A stretch of DNA of 64,000 nucleotides from assembly GCA_016285355.1 (NCBI GenBank), contig JAEEQP010000001.1:103853-167852 (forward strand). The letters run 5' to 3'. Below are positions 39,339 to 48,540 of this stretch, piece after piece. Each line of letters starts with the position of its first letter. Position 1 is the stretch's first letter. The notes beneath the pieces are model-generated. The model ran no database searches. It was not told the DNA's origin and worked only from the letters and a program-made list of their open reading frames with translations. Source of the stretch: Bacteroidales bacterium (GTDB lineage Bacteria; Bacteroidota; Bacteroidia; Bacteroidales; F082). Position numbers and translations under genes: made by a program.

Positions 39339-40940
39339 ATGAAATCACTGAAAATGTTTTTTTTGGCTGTCGGTTGCACGATGGCAATGACAGCAACGGC
39401 CCAGTACCAGCAGGCCCAATCAAAGGGACAGATGAATGCCCAAAAACTGGCCACAACGCTTTATCTCATTGAGAATTTCTATGTTGATACCACCAACATG
39501 GACAAGGTGACGGAAGATGCCATCATTGCGGCACTCAAGGAACTCGACCCACATTCGGCTTACATTTCCAAAAAGGACGTGGAGAAAGCCAACGAACCTC
39601 TCGTGGGCAGTTTCGATGGTATCGGTGTGACCTTCCAGCTCATCCGCGACACCATTACCGTCATTAGCCCAGTGGCAGGCGGTCCTTCTGAAAAAGTGGG
39701 CATTATGGCTGGCGACCAGTTCATCAAGATTGACGGAGAGGATGCCTTCGGCAAGAAAATAGACAACGAGTATGTGCAGAAGCATTTGCGCGGCAAGAAA
39801 GGCACCAAAGTCACCGTGAGCGTGAAGCGCGGCGATGACCCAGAACTGATTGATTTTGAGATTACCCGCGACAAGATCCCGCTGAACAGCATCAACGCGG
39901 CCTACATGCTCGACAAACATGTCGGTTACATCAAACTCGACCGCTTTGCGCAAGAATCGACACAAGAATTCAAGGAAGCTTTTGCCAAGTTGCAAGCCCA
40001 AGGCATGGAATCGCTCATTTTCGACCTGCGCGGCAACACAGGTGGCTACCTCAACACCGCCATCGAACTCGTCGATCAATTCCTCACTGAAAACCAACTC
40101 ATCGTCTTCACCGAAGGCATTCACTCGCCCTATCAGGAATGGCGTTGCACCAAAGAAGGACTTTACACTACGGGCAAACTTGTAGTCCTCATCGACGAAG
40201 GCTCGGCTTCAGCGAGTGAAATTCTTTCGGGTGCCGTTCAAGACCATGACCGTGGCATAGTAATCGGGAGGCGTTCTTTCGGCAAGGGTTTGGTACAGAG
40301 ACCGTTCAACCTGCCTGATGGTGCACAAATCCGCCTCACCACCTCACGTTACCACACGCCTTCAGGACGTTGTATCCAGCGTCCATACGAAAAAGGAGTT
40401 GAGGAATACGCCAAAGAAATGAACAAGCGCCTTGAGCACGGCGAATATTTCCATGCCGACAGCATCCACTTCCCCGACTCGCTGAAATACAAGACCGACG
40501 GCGGTCGCACGGTCTATGGAGGCGGAGGCATCATGCCAGACATCTTCATTCCCGTTGATACAGCTTACAATAGCAAGCTTTACACTAACCTCGTCCGCAA
40601 GGGTGCATTGAACCGCTTCACCACCGATTATGGCCTTAAACATCGCGAAGAAATCAGGGAACAATATGGTGATTTTGAACACTTTAATAAGGATTTCATC
40701 GTTGACGATAACCTCGTCAATGGACTGAAGAAAGTCGCTGAGGAAAATAAAGTGGAATGGAACGACGAGCAGTTTGCCCACTCCGAGAAGTTCTTGCTCC
40801 TGCAAGTGAAGGCCCTCATTGCCCGCAATGTTTGGAACACTCAGGAATACTACCGCGTGATGGCCTCGGAAGACCCAGGCGTGAAAAAAGCCCTTGAAAT
40901 CCTTGGCAACAACAAGGAATACAAACGGATTTTAAAATAA
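39339..40940 (+). CDS. S41-family C-terminal processing protease (CtpA-like)
   Basis: The 533-residue protein has a signal peptide (MKSLKMFFLAVGCTMAMTATAQ), a PDZ domain (about residues 88-170, IGVTFQLIRDTITVISPVAGG) and an S41 catalytic domain with DLRGNTGGYL, the Ser in IDEGSASASEILSGAVQDHD (about residue 291) and the Lys in VIGRRSFGKGLVQ (about 316). CtpA-type proteases trim or degrade proteins in the periplasm from their C-termini. It lies only seven bases before a C25 protein gene and probably shares its mRNA, so a role in maturation of surface proteins is possible; that is inference. Confidence 0.93.
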   Translation: MKSLKMFFLAVGCTMAMTATAQYQQAQSKGQMNAQKLATTLYLIENFYVDTTNMDKVTEDAIIAALKELDPHSAYISKKDVEKANEPLVGSFDGIGVTFQLIRDTITVISPVAGGPSEKVGIMAGDQFIKIDGEDAFGKKIDNEYVQKHLRGKKGTKVTVSVKRGDDPELIDFEITRDKIPLNSINAAYMLDKHVGYIKLDRFAQESTQEFKEAFAKLQAQGMESLIFDLRGNTGGYLNTAIELVDQFLTENQLIVFTEGIHSPYQEWRCTKEGLYTTGKLVVLIDEGSASASEILSGAVQDHDRGIVIGRRSFGKGLVQRPFNLPDGAQIRLTTSRYHTPSGRCIQRPYEKGVEEYAKEMNKRLEHGEYFHADSIHFPDSLKYKTDGGRTVYGGGGIMPDIFIPVDTAYNSKLYTNLVRKGALNRFTTDYGLKHREEIREQYGDFEHFNKDFIVDDNLVNGLKKVAEENKVEWNDEQFAHSEKFLLLQVKALIARNVWNTQEYYRVMASEDPGVKKALEILGNNKEYKRILK

Positions 40941-40947
40941 CCAACCC

Positions 40948-43900
40948 ATGAAAAAGGCAAGTTTACTCGTAGCGGCTATTGGTTTGCTCATCAGTGTACA
41001 AGCCTTCGCCCAAGGGCGCATTGATTTCGGAAAGGCATCCTCTACGCAACAATGCGTCAACGTTTCGGATGACGGTTTCACTGCTACTTTCTCTTTCAGT
41101 AATCTGATTGCCAATGAAGTACAAACTGAGAAAGGCGTGTTTTCCAACATCACCATGGAAGGCACCTACCCTTCGGGTAACATCGGCGAACCTTCGCTTC
41201 CTGCCGCCCACCAACTGATTGCCGTGCCGATTGGGGCACAAAACATTCGTGCGAAAGTGGTCAGCTATTCGGCTACCGAATACAAACTCAGCGACTTCGG
41301 TATCGGCAGGCTCATGCCTCAACAGCCCTCAGTCAGAAAAAATCAGAAGCCTGAAGACATCCCATTTGCATACAACGAAAAAGCATACGTCTCAAAGGAT
41401 TACACCGACCTTAACCTTGTCGATTTTGAGATTCGTGGTACCATGCGCGGCATCCAAGTCGGCTCGCTGACCATCAATCCTGTGACGTACAATCCTGCCA
41501 AGGGAAGTGTCATGGTTTACAACGACATCGTGGTGGAAATCAGCTATGGAAGGTATGACAAAGCCGTTGCCTACAACGAGTTTGCCCGCACGTTCAGTCC
41601 TTATTTTGCAAGCATTTACGACATGATGTTCAACTGGCGCGACGACGTGTACGACGAACACCCCGACCTATGGCAAGCCCCCGTGAAGATGCTCGTCATC
41701 GCCGACCGCATGTTTGAGGAAACCATGCAGGAATGGATTGATTGGAAGACTACCAAAGGCTTCTATTTGGACGTGTATTACACCGACCAAATCGGCAACA
41801 CTGCCTCGGCCATCCGTAGCTTCATCCAAAGCAAATATGCTGAAGACGCGCCCACCTTCGTCATCATCTTTGGCGACAAGGACCAAGTGGCCGCCAGTGC
41901 TATCGGCAGCCAGACCGAATGCGTCACCGACCTGTATTATTCGAGTGTCGATGGCGATGACTTCCCCGACATCTACCACAGCCGCATGTGTGCCGAAACC
42001 GTCGAGCAAATGCAGAACATCATCGCCAAAACGCTACTGTATGAGCGTTACGAATTTTCCGACCCCACCTATTTAAATAATGTGCTGCTCGTGGCCGGCT
42101 GGGACGACTACTTTTGTGAATACATCGGAGCGCCGTCTATCCAATACGGCCTGAATTATTATTATAACCCTGAGCATGGCTACAACGAGGTTTATGCCTA
42201 TCTTGGTCGACCTTACGATGAGCCCTACGCTTGCCTCAACACGGGTGTCAGCTTTGCCAATTACACCGCCCACGGCTACAACCAAGGCTGGGGCGAACCT
42301 AACCTCGACAACAACGACGTCCCCAACATGACCAATGTCGGCAAACCTTTCCTCGCGATGGGCAACTGCTGCAGTGCCGCCGACTGGGGCATCAGCAGCA
42401 CCTGCTTCGGCGAGGCCATGATTCGTACCAACGAAGCCGCCGCCTACGCATACATCGGCTCCTGCCCCAGCACTTACTGGTACGAGGACTACTATTTCAC
42501 CGTCGGGGCCACCAATGTTTATGGTCAAGCGCCCACATACGAGGAATCATCGATGGGAATTTATGATGCCGTTTGGGTGAATGACCGCTTCAACACTGTG
42601 GCATCCATGCCTTTTATCGGCAACCTCGCCGTGTGTTATGCCCATGCCCGCAATGCTCATAGAGACGACATCGACACCTACTATTGGCAAGCCTACCATA
42701 CCCTTGGCGACGGCTCCATCATGCCCTACCGCGTGCAACCCACCGAGAACGAAGTCAGCCATGAGGCGGTCTTCCCCATGGGAGCAAACAGCTTTGAAAT
42801 CAGTGCCTTGCCTGGCTCGTATGTGGCCGTCAGCAAAGATGGCGAGCTGCATGGTGCGGGTCTCGTTGATGAGAGCGGTGTCATTCTTCTCGACATCGAG
42901 CCCGTCACCACGAGCGGCGAAGTAACAATTTGCGTCACTGGCCTCGACAAAATCCCTTATATCGCAAACATCCCCGCAGTCGTGCTTGAAGGGCCTTTCA
43001 TCGCCATTGACAGCTACACGCCTAACCAAGCCCACGTCGGCGACGAAACCACGATGAGCATCACCTTCAAGAATGTCGGCACCGAGGCCATCGGTAGCAC
43101 GACCACAGTCAGCTTGACTTGCGAAAACAACGACTTGACCCTGCTCAACAGCACCGCCACTTTTGAGAGCCTCGCGCCCGAGGAAAGCATCACCATCGAT
43201 GGCTTTAGCTACAGCATTGCAGAAGGCGTGGCCGACCGTACCAATTTTGTCATTCACAGCACCGCCACCTGTGGCAGCGAGGTTTGGGAAGGCAAGGTTA
43301 TGATTACAGCCCACGAAGCCAAGCTGGAATACGAAAGCATGGCCTGGGCGGGTGGATTCGTCCCTGGTGAGACAGTGAGCGTCATGGCATACTTTGTGAA
43401 TACAGGCCATTACCGCGCCACCAATGCCGTGGCAAGCATCGCCAGCACAAGCGAATACATCACCTTTGAGAGCGAAACCGTTGAAATCGGCACCGTTGAC
43501 CCTGAGGGCGAGGCCGTTTGTGGATTCAATGTCATCATTAGTCCAGACTGTCCCGAGACAGAAATCCTTACGCTCAACTTCACGCTCAACGCCGACGGTG
43601 GCCTCATTGCCGAAGGTAATGGGGTGTTGCGCAACGCATGCAACGTTGTTTTCGAGTTGAGCGACACATACGGCGACGGCTGGAACGATGCCTACCTGAC
43701 CGTCAGCTTCGATGACGGTACGCCTTCCGAAAACCTTACCTTCACCGATGGCAACTTTGCATCCTACACCCTCGAAATCGGCAACCATGTGCATGTCAGC
43801 CTCTCGTGGACTCCTGGTGGATGGGACGGCGAGGTCAGCTTCGTGGTGCGTTACGAGGACGGTGAAATCATCTACCAGCACGGCCACGACCCACAAGCGG

Positions 43901-44445
43901 GCTTACTTTACGAGTTCGACTGCAATTGTCAATTCAGTACCGAAATGCTCACCCCCGTCGAGGACCTAAGTGCCACAGTGGAAGGATACCATGTCATCCT
44001 CGATTGGGAGACCTCGACCAACCCGATTCGCTATGTTGTCTACCGGAATGGGCTTGAAATAGGCGAGACCACGGAGACCACTTTCACCGACGAGGTAGGC
44101 ACGGAGATGACCTACACCTATTGTATACTGGCTGAATACGCTGATGGTTTCTCCCTTCCCGAATGTGTCCAAGTGGAATTCTTCGATGGTTTGGAAGAAA
44201 ACGGCCCTTCGACAGGCTCAGGGACCATTGCAGTTTATCCCAACCCAACTAATAACATTTTGAATATCAACGCAGGAAGCACGGAGTTTACCTATGCTTT
44301 ATTCAACAGCATGGGTCAAGCAGTGGCCAAAGGCGATGCCCACGGTGCTGTCCAAGTCAGCGTGGAGGGTTTGGCCAAAGGTGTTTACTTCCTGCGCATC
44401 ACGTCTCACCAGCAAATACGCGTGGAAAAAATCGTCGTTGAATAA
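40948..44445 (+). CDS. Gingipain-like C25 peptidase-family protein, T9SS-secreted (copy 1)
   Basis: The 1165-residue protein has a signal peptide (about 1-21), an N-terminal C25 propeptide-like part (residues 30-230), and a C25 catalytic-like region with VKMLVIADRMFEETM, FVIIFGDKDQ, NYTAHGYNQGW (candidate catalytic His442) and FLAMGNCCSAADW (candidate Cys474/475). Several Ig-like domains follow, then a CTYGDGWND-type module (SDTYGDGWNDAYLTVSF), a fibronectin-III-like part and a T9SS sorting domain (IAVYPNPTNNILNI ... to VEKIVVE). A repeat copy (44203-44226) encodes [10 protein letters not shown] just before the sorting domain. It is a probable surface or secreted protease; the dyad should be tested, since the His/Cys context differs from classical gingipains. 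Confidence 0.88.
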   Translation: MKKASLLVAAIGLLISVQAFAQGRIDFGKASSTQQCVNVSDDGFTATFSFSNLIANEVQTEKGVFSNITMEGTYPSGNIGEPSLPAAHQLIAVPIGAQNIRAKVVSYSATEYKLSDFGIGRLMPQQPSVRKNQKPEDIPFAYNEKAYVSKDYTDLNLVDFEIRGTMRGIQVGSLTINPVTYNPAKGSVMVYNDIVVEISYGRYDKAVAYNEFARTFSPYFASIYDMMFNWRDDVYDEHPDLWQAPVKMLVIADRMFEETMQEWIDWKTTKGFYLDVYYTDQIGNTASAIRSFIQSKYAEDAPTFVIIFGDKDQVAASAIGSQTECVTDLYYSSVDGDDFPDIYHSRMCAETVEQMQNIIAKTLLYERYEFSDPTYLNNVLLVAGWDDYFCEYIGAPSIQYGLNYYYNPEHGYNEVYAYLGRPYDEPYACLNTGVSFANYTAHGYNQGWGEPNLDNNDVPNMTNVGKPFLAMGNCCSAADWGISSTCFGEAMIRTNEAAAYAYIGSCPSTYWYEDYYFTVGATNVYGQAPTYEESSMGIYDAVWVNDRFNTVASMPFIGNLAVCYAHARNAHRDDIDTYYWQAYHTLGDGSIMPYRVQPTENEVSHEAVFPMGANSFEISALPGSYVAVSKDGELHGAGLVDESGVILLDIEPVTTSGEVTICVTGLDKIPYIANIPAVVLEGPFIAIDSYTPNQAHVGDETTMSITFKNVGTEAIGSTTTVSLTCENNDLTLLNSTATFESLAPEESITIDGFSYSIAEGVADRTNFVIHSTATCGSEVWEGKVMITAHEAKLEYESMAWAGGFVPGETVSVMAYFVNTGHYRATNAVASIASTSEYITFESETVEIGTVDPEGEAVCGFNVIISPDCPETEILTLNFTLNADGGLIAEGNGVLRNACNVVFELSDTYGDGWNDAYLTVSFDDGTPSENLTFTDGNFASYTLEIGNHVHVSLSWTPGGWDGEVSFVVRYEDGEIIYQHGHDPQAGLLYEFDCNCQFSTEMLTPVEDLSATVEGYHVILDWETSTNPIRYVVYRNGLEIGETTETTFTDEVGTEMTYTYCILAEYADGFSLPECVQVEFFDGLEENGPSTGSGTIAVYPNPTNNILNINAGSTEFTYALFNSMGQAVAKGDAHGAVQVSVEGLAKGVYFLRITSHQQIRVEKIVVE
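44203..44226 (+). repeat. Dispersed palindromic repeat in frame in C25 copy 1
   Basis: A perfect copy of the core TTCGACAGGCTCAGGGAC, translated as GPSTGSGT in the linker between the fibronectin-like domain and the sorting domain. The paralogue at 44565-48071 lacks it at this point (DETEAEFAIYPNP). Confidence 0.9.
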
Positions 44446-44485
44446 TCTTTGTCAAGTTTTTTCGACAAGGCATGAAAAAAATTGC

Positions 44486-44493
44486 TATTTTTG
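44486..44493 (+). promoter_or_regulatory. -7 promoter element (TATTTTTG) of C25 copy 2
   Basis: TATTTTTG, 71 bases before the ATG at 44565. Confidence 0.65.
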
Positions 44494-44564
44494 CAGTTTC
44501 GACGTCTACACCATTGTAGAAACAACTAACAAACATAATATCAACTAATTAATTCAAAAAAATA

Positions 44565-47500
44565 ATGAAAAAATTTCGCTTACTTAGCGCAGCTTTCCTG
44601 ATGATAGGTCTGCTGTTTGGCACCCAAGTGATGGCTCAGCACATCGAACTCGGCGTGGCCAAGTCGGCACAAACTTGTGCCAAAGTGACTGACGAAGGCT
44701 TTACGGCCTCTTTCTCCTTCAGCAGCATTGACGCCACTGAAGTCAACACTGAAAAAGGTGTGTTCTCGGACATCACGATGGCCGGCACCTATCCTACCGG
44801 CAATGTGGGCGATCCTTCACTGCCCGCTGCTCACCAACTGATTGCCGTGCCTTACGGCGCAAAGATTGCCTCTTTGGAAGTGAAGAGCTACAGCACGACT
44901 ACTTACAATCTCGCTGACTACGGCATTAAGACGGTCATGCCCCAGCAGCCTTCCGTTCGCAAGGACCAGAAGCCTGAGGATGTGAAGTTCGTTTATAACG
45001 AGAAAGCCTACGCTGCCAAATCGTTCAGCCAGCGTCCCATCGCCACTTTGGAAATGCAAGGCACCATGCGCGGCATCCAAGTCGGTTCGCTGGTCATCAA
45101 CCCTGTCAACTATAACCCCGCCACGAACAGCATCGAGGTTTATAACGACATCGAAATCGAGGTTCGCTATGACAACTACGACAAATCCGCTGCCTACAAC
45201 GAGTTTGCCCGCACGTTCAGCCCCTATTTCGCTGGTGTCTACAAGACCATGTTCAACTGGCGCGACGACGTATACGACCAGCATCCTGACCTTTGGCAAT
45301 GTCCTGTGAAGATGCTCGTCATCGCCGACCGCATGTTTGAAGAGTGCATGCAGGATTGGCTTGAATGGAAGACCATGAAGGGCTTCTATCTGGATGTGAA
45401 TTTCACTGACGAAATCGGCACCAGTGCCTCTGCCGTTCGCAGTTTCATCCAAGACAAGTATGCCGCTGACGCTCCCACCTTCGTTATCATCTTTGGCGAC
45501 AAGGAGCAAGTGCCTGCCAGTGCGACAGGTAGCGAAACCAGCAGGGTGACCGACCTCCAGTACATGAGTGTCGACAACGACGACTTCCCGGACATCTACC
45601 ACAGCCGCATGTGCGCCCAAACCGTGGATCAGATGCAAAACATCATCACCAAGACCCTTTGGTACGAAAAGTTGCAATTCCAAATGCCTACTCGCGACAT
45701 CAGCTATCTCGGCAATGTGTTACTGATTGCTGGTTGGGACTCCTATTGGACTGCATACGATGGTGCTCCCACCATCCAGTATGCCATGGAGTATTACTAC
45801 AATGCTGAACACGGCTTCAACAATGTATACTACTGGTTAGGTCAACCCTACACAGGCTGCTACGCCTCGATAAACACCGGCATTGGTTTCGTGAACTACA
45901 CTGCCCACGGCGGCGAGACTGGTTGGTCAGAACCAGCGTTGACCGTCAACGACGTGAATAACTTCACCAACGAAAACATGCCTTTCCTCGCCATGGGAAA
46001 CTGCTGCTTGGCCGCCGACTGGGGCTATTACAGCACATGCTTTGGCGAAGCCATGATTCGTGCCAACACCAAAGGCGCATACGCCTACATTGGCTCCTGC
46101 CCCAGCACTTACTGGTATGAGGACTACTACTTTGGTGTGGGTGCCACCAACGTGTTCGGCCAGATGCCCACATACGAGCAGACTGCATACGGTGTTTACG
46201 ATGCCATTTGGAACGACAGTGAATTCAATTGCGTCTCTGCCATTCCGTTCATCGGCAACCTCGCTGTGTGTTATGCCCATGCCGGCAGCTACCAAGGCAG
46301 TGTTTCGGACAAATACTACTGGCAATCCTACCACGCACTGGGCGACGGTTCCGTCATGCCTTTCCGCGTGATTCCTACCCCGAACAATGTCAGCCACATG
46401 GCCATCTTCCCCATCGGTATGCCTACATACGAAGTGAGTGCTGACCCTGGTTCCTACGTTGCCATCAGTAAGGACGGCGTGCTTCACGGTGTCGGTTTAG
46501 TTGGCGAAAGCGGTGTTATCGAGGTTGAAGTTGACCCTGTCACCTCTGGCGGCGATGTCACTATCTGTGTGACTGGTCTCGACAAGATTCCTTATATCAC
46601 CATCGTTCCTGCCGCTGCTCTTGAAGGAGCATACGTTTCCGTTGACAGCTACACGCCCGCCAATGTTCATGTTGGCGATGAATCATCGATGAGCATTACC
46701 TTTAAGAACGTCGGCACCCAAGCCACCAGCGGTACCACTAACGTCACACTGAGCTGCGAAAGCGAAGACCTTACCATCATCAATGGCACTGGTTCGTTTG
46801 AGAGCCTCGCTCCTGAAGCCACTGTCGAACTGAGCGGTTTCACTTACAGAATCGCTGAAGGCGTGGCCGACGGCACCAGATTCACCATCACTACCACTGC
46901 TGTTTGCGGTAACGACACTTGGGAAGGCAGAACCACCATCACCGCTGGCGAAGCTGTATTGGAATTCAACGGCATGGCCAGCGCAGGTGGATTTGTTCCT
47001 GGCGAAACCGTCACGGTCGTGGCCAATTTCAAGAACACTGGTCACTATATGGCCACTAACGCCATTGCGAATGTCACCTCGACAAGCCCATACATCAGCT
47101 TCGTGAACGACACCTTCGAGGTCGGTACCATTGACCCAACAGGTGTGGCCTCTTGCGTGTTCAATGTCACTGTTGATGCCAATTGCCCCTCGACCGAGCA
47201 ACTTCCTTTGGCCTTCACTTTGAATGCCGACGGTGGCCTCGTTGCTGAAGGTGCTGGCGTCATCAAGAATGCTTGTAATGTTGTTTTCGAACTCTCCGAC
47301 TCTTACGGAGATGGTTGGAACGGTGCCAGTTTGACCGTCAATTTCAGCGATGGTACACCTTCGCAAAACATGACCATCAGCAGCGGCAACTCAGCCACTT
47401 ATACTGTTGAAATTGGCAATGGTGTCCATGTCACCCTCAACTGGACCAGTGGTAGCTGGGACAGCGAGTGCTCATTCGTCGTCCGTTACGAAGATGGCGA

Positions 47501-48071
47501 CGTGATTTACAACGGCACTTCCGTCCACAGCGGTCTGCTCTATGAATTCGACTGCAACTGCGGCGGTAGCGCTCCGATTGGCTCATTCAACCCCGTCGAG
47601 AACCTGCAAGCTGAATCCACCAACACCAGCGTCACCCTGACTTGGGATGCTGCCGAAGGTGCCATCAACTACATCATCTACCGCAACGGTATCGAAATCG
47701 GCCAGACGACTGAAACGACTTACGTCGACCAAATCGTCTCCAAGGATGGTTTTATGACCTACTGCGTGGTGGCCGAATATACCGATGGTCTTTCCGTGCC
47801 GGAATGCGTCATCGTTGAGTTCACGGATGCCATCGACGAAACCGAGGCTGAATTTGCCATCTATCCTAACCCCGTCAACAACACCTTGTTTGTCAACAGC
47901 GGCAATGCCGAATTCACTTACGAGATGTACAACGGCATGGGACAGAAAGTTGCTGAAGGCACTGCCACAGGCAACACGCAAATCAATGTCAATGACATGA
48001 TGAAGGGTATCTACTTCCTCCGCCTCACTTCCGGCACACAAGTGCGTATGGAGAAGGTTGTGGTGGAATAA
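44565..48071 (+). CDS. Gingipain-like C25 peptidase-family protein, T9SS-secreted (copy 2)
   Basis: The 1168-residue protein is a close paralogue of the preceding gene over its whole length, with the same order: signal peptide (about 1-24), propeptide-like part, C25 region with NYTAHGGETGW (His448) and AMGNCCLAADW (Cys480/481), Ig-like domains, a SYGDGWNGASLTVNF module, a fibronectin-III-like domain and a T9SS sorting domain (FAIYPNPVNNTLFV ... MEKVVVE). The pair looks like a tandem duplication. Unlike copy 1 it has its own promoter and terminator. Confidence 0.88.
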   Translation: MKKFRLLSAAFLMIGLLFGTQVMAQHIELGVAKSAQTCAKVTDEGFTASFSFSSIDATEVNTEKGVFSDITMAGTYPTGNVGDPSLPAAHQLIAVPYGAKIASLEVKSYSTTTYNLADYGIKTVMPQQPSVRKDQKPEDVKFVYNEKAYAAKSFSQRPIATLEMQGTMRGIQVGSLVINPVNYNPATNSIEVYNDIEIEVRYDNYDKSAAYNEFARTFSPYFAGVYKTMFNWRDDVYDQHPDLWQCPVKMLVIADRMFEECMQDWLEWKTMKGFYLDVNFTDEIGTSASAVRSFIQDKYAADAPTFVIIFGDKEQVPASATGSETSRVTDLQYMSVDNDDFPDIYHSRMCAQTVDQMQNIITKTLWYEKLQFQMPTRDISYLGNVLLIAGWDSYWTAYDGAPTIQYAMEYYYNAEHGFNNVYYWLGQPYTGCYASINTGIGFVNYTAHGGETGWSEPALTVNDVNNFTNENMPFLAMGNCCLAADWGYYSTCFGEAMIRANTKGAYAYIGSCPSTYWYEDYYFGVGATNVFGQMPTYEQTAYGVYDAIWNDSEFNCVSAIPFIGNLAVCYAHAGSYQGSVSDKYYWQSYHALGDGSVMPFRVIPTPNNVSHMAIFPIGMPTYEVSADPGSYVAISKDGVLHGVGLVGESGVIEVEVDPVTSGGDVTICVTGLDKIPYITIVPAAALEGAYVSVDSYTPANVHVGDESSMSITFKNVGTQATSGTTNVTLSCESEDLTIINGTGSFESLAPEATVELSGFTYRIAEGVADGTRFTITTTAVCGNDTWEGRTTITAGEAVLEFNGMASAGGFVPGETVTVVANFKNTGHYMATNAIANVTSTSPYISFVNDTFEVGTIDPTGVASCVFNVTVDANCPSTEQLPLAFTLNADGGLVAEGAGVIKNACNVVFELSDSYGDGWNGASLTVNFSDGTPSQNMTISSGNSATYTVEIGNGVHVTLNWTSGSWDSECSFVVRYEDGDVIYNGTSVHSGLLYEFDCNCGGSAPIGSFNPVENLQAESTNTSVTLTWDAAEGAINYIIYRNGIEIGQTTETTYVDQIVSKDGFMTYCVVAEYTDGLSVPECVIVEFTDAIDETEAEFAIYPNPVNNTLFVNSGNAEFTYEMYNGMGQKVAEGTATGNTQINVNDMMKGIYFLRLTSGTQVRMEKVVVE

Positions 48072-48090
48072 TGATCTGATTTTATGATTG

Positions 48091-48118
48091 AAAAAGCCGC
48101 TTTCGGGCGGCTTTTTTT
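48091..48118 (+). terminator. Rho-independent terminator of C25 copy 2
   Basis: AAAAAGCCGC and GGCGGCTTTTT pair around a short loop and run into seven T residues, 20 bases after the stop codon. Confidence 0.85.
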
Positions 48119-48149
48119 GTTTGTTCTCCTCACAGACCAAATTTTTTCG

Positions 48150-48157
48150 TACTTTTG
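48150..48157 (+). promoter_or_regulatory. -7 promoter element (TACTTTTG) of the sortase-tail protein and lipoprotein unit
   Basis: TACTTTTG, 81 bases before the ATG at 48238. Confidence 0.65.
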
Positions 48158-48237
48158 CGCCCGTTTTTCAAAGGAGTATGCAGCCTATTTGTTTGAAACA
48201 TAGCATGATAAATGAATCTTAAATCTATAAAGTAAAA

Positions 48238-48540
48238 ATGAAAAACAACAAACGAAATTTGAAAGCCATCGTGCTTTCACTCGGGCTGGCGGTTATGATG
48301 CTGCCGGCCAACCTTTTCGCCCAGGATGTGGAATCCGAAAGCGGAGGTGGCTTGCTTGGATTTGGCAAGCTTTTTAATAGCGAAGACAGAGGCCTGTTCG
48401 CGAACATTGGAGAACAAGAAGAGGAAGGAATCACCAACGCCGACTTTGGCGAAGAAGCTCCCTTGGGCAGCGGCATCGCCATCTTGCTCGGCGCAGGTCT
48501 TGGCTATGTGGCATTAAAGAAAAAGGAGGACAAGCAATGA
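48238..48540 (+). CDS. Small exported protein with a sortase-like C-terminal anchor
   Basis: The 100-residue protein has a signal peptide (KAIVLSLGLAVMMLPANLFAQ, residues 9-29), a Gly- and acid-rich middle (VESESGGGLLGFGKLF ... EQEEEGITNADFGEE), and a C-terminal tripartite tail: a short motif (APLGSG), a hydrophobic helix (IAILLGAGLGYVAL) and a basic end (KKKEDK). This is the layout of exosortase-type or PEP-CTERM-like sorting signals known in several forms in Bacteroidota; the exact class is uncertain. Its stop overlaps the start of the next lipoprotein gene by four bases, so both are made together. Confidence 0.65.
   Translation: MKNNKRNLKAIVLSLGLAVMMLPANLFAQDVESESGGGLLGFGKLFNSEDRGLFANIGEQEEEGITNADFGEEAPLGSGIAILLGAGLGYVALKKKEDKQ

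Noticed and set aside
42547..43896. Open frame of 449 codons antisense to the first C25 gene (and a similar one at 55493-56665 in the third)
   Set aside because: Both come from codon bias of the sense gene; they recur at equivalent places of the paralogues and have no promoter or domain.
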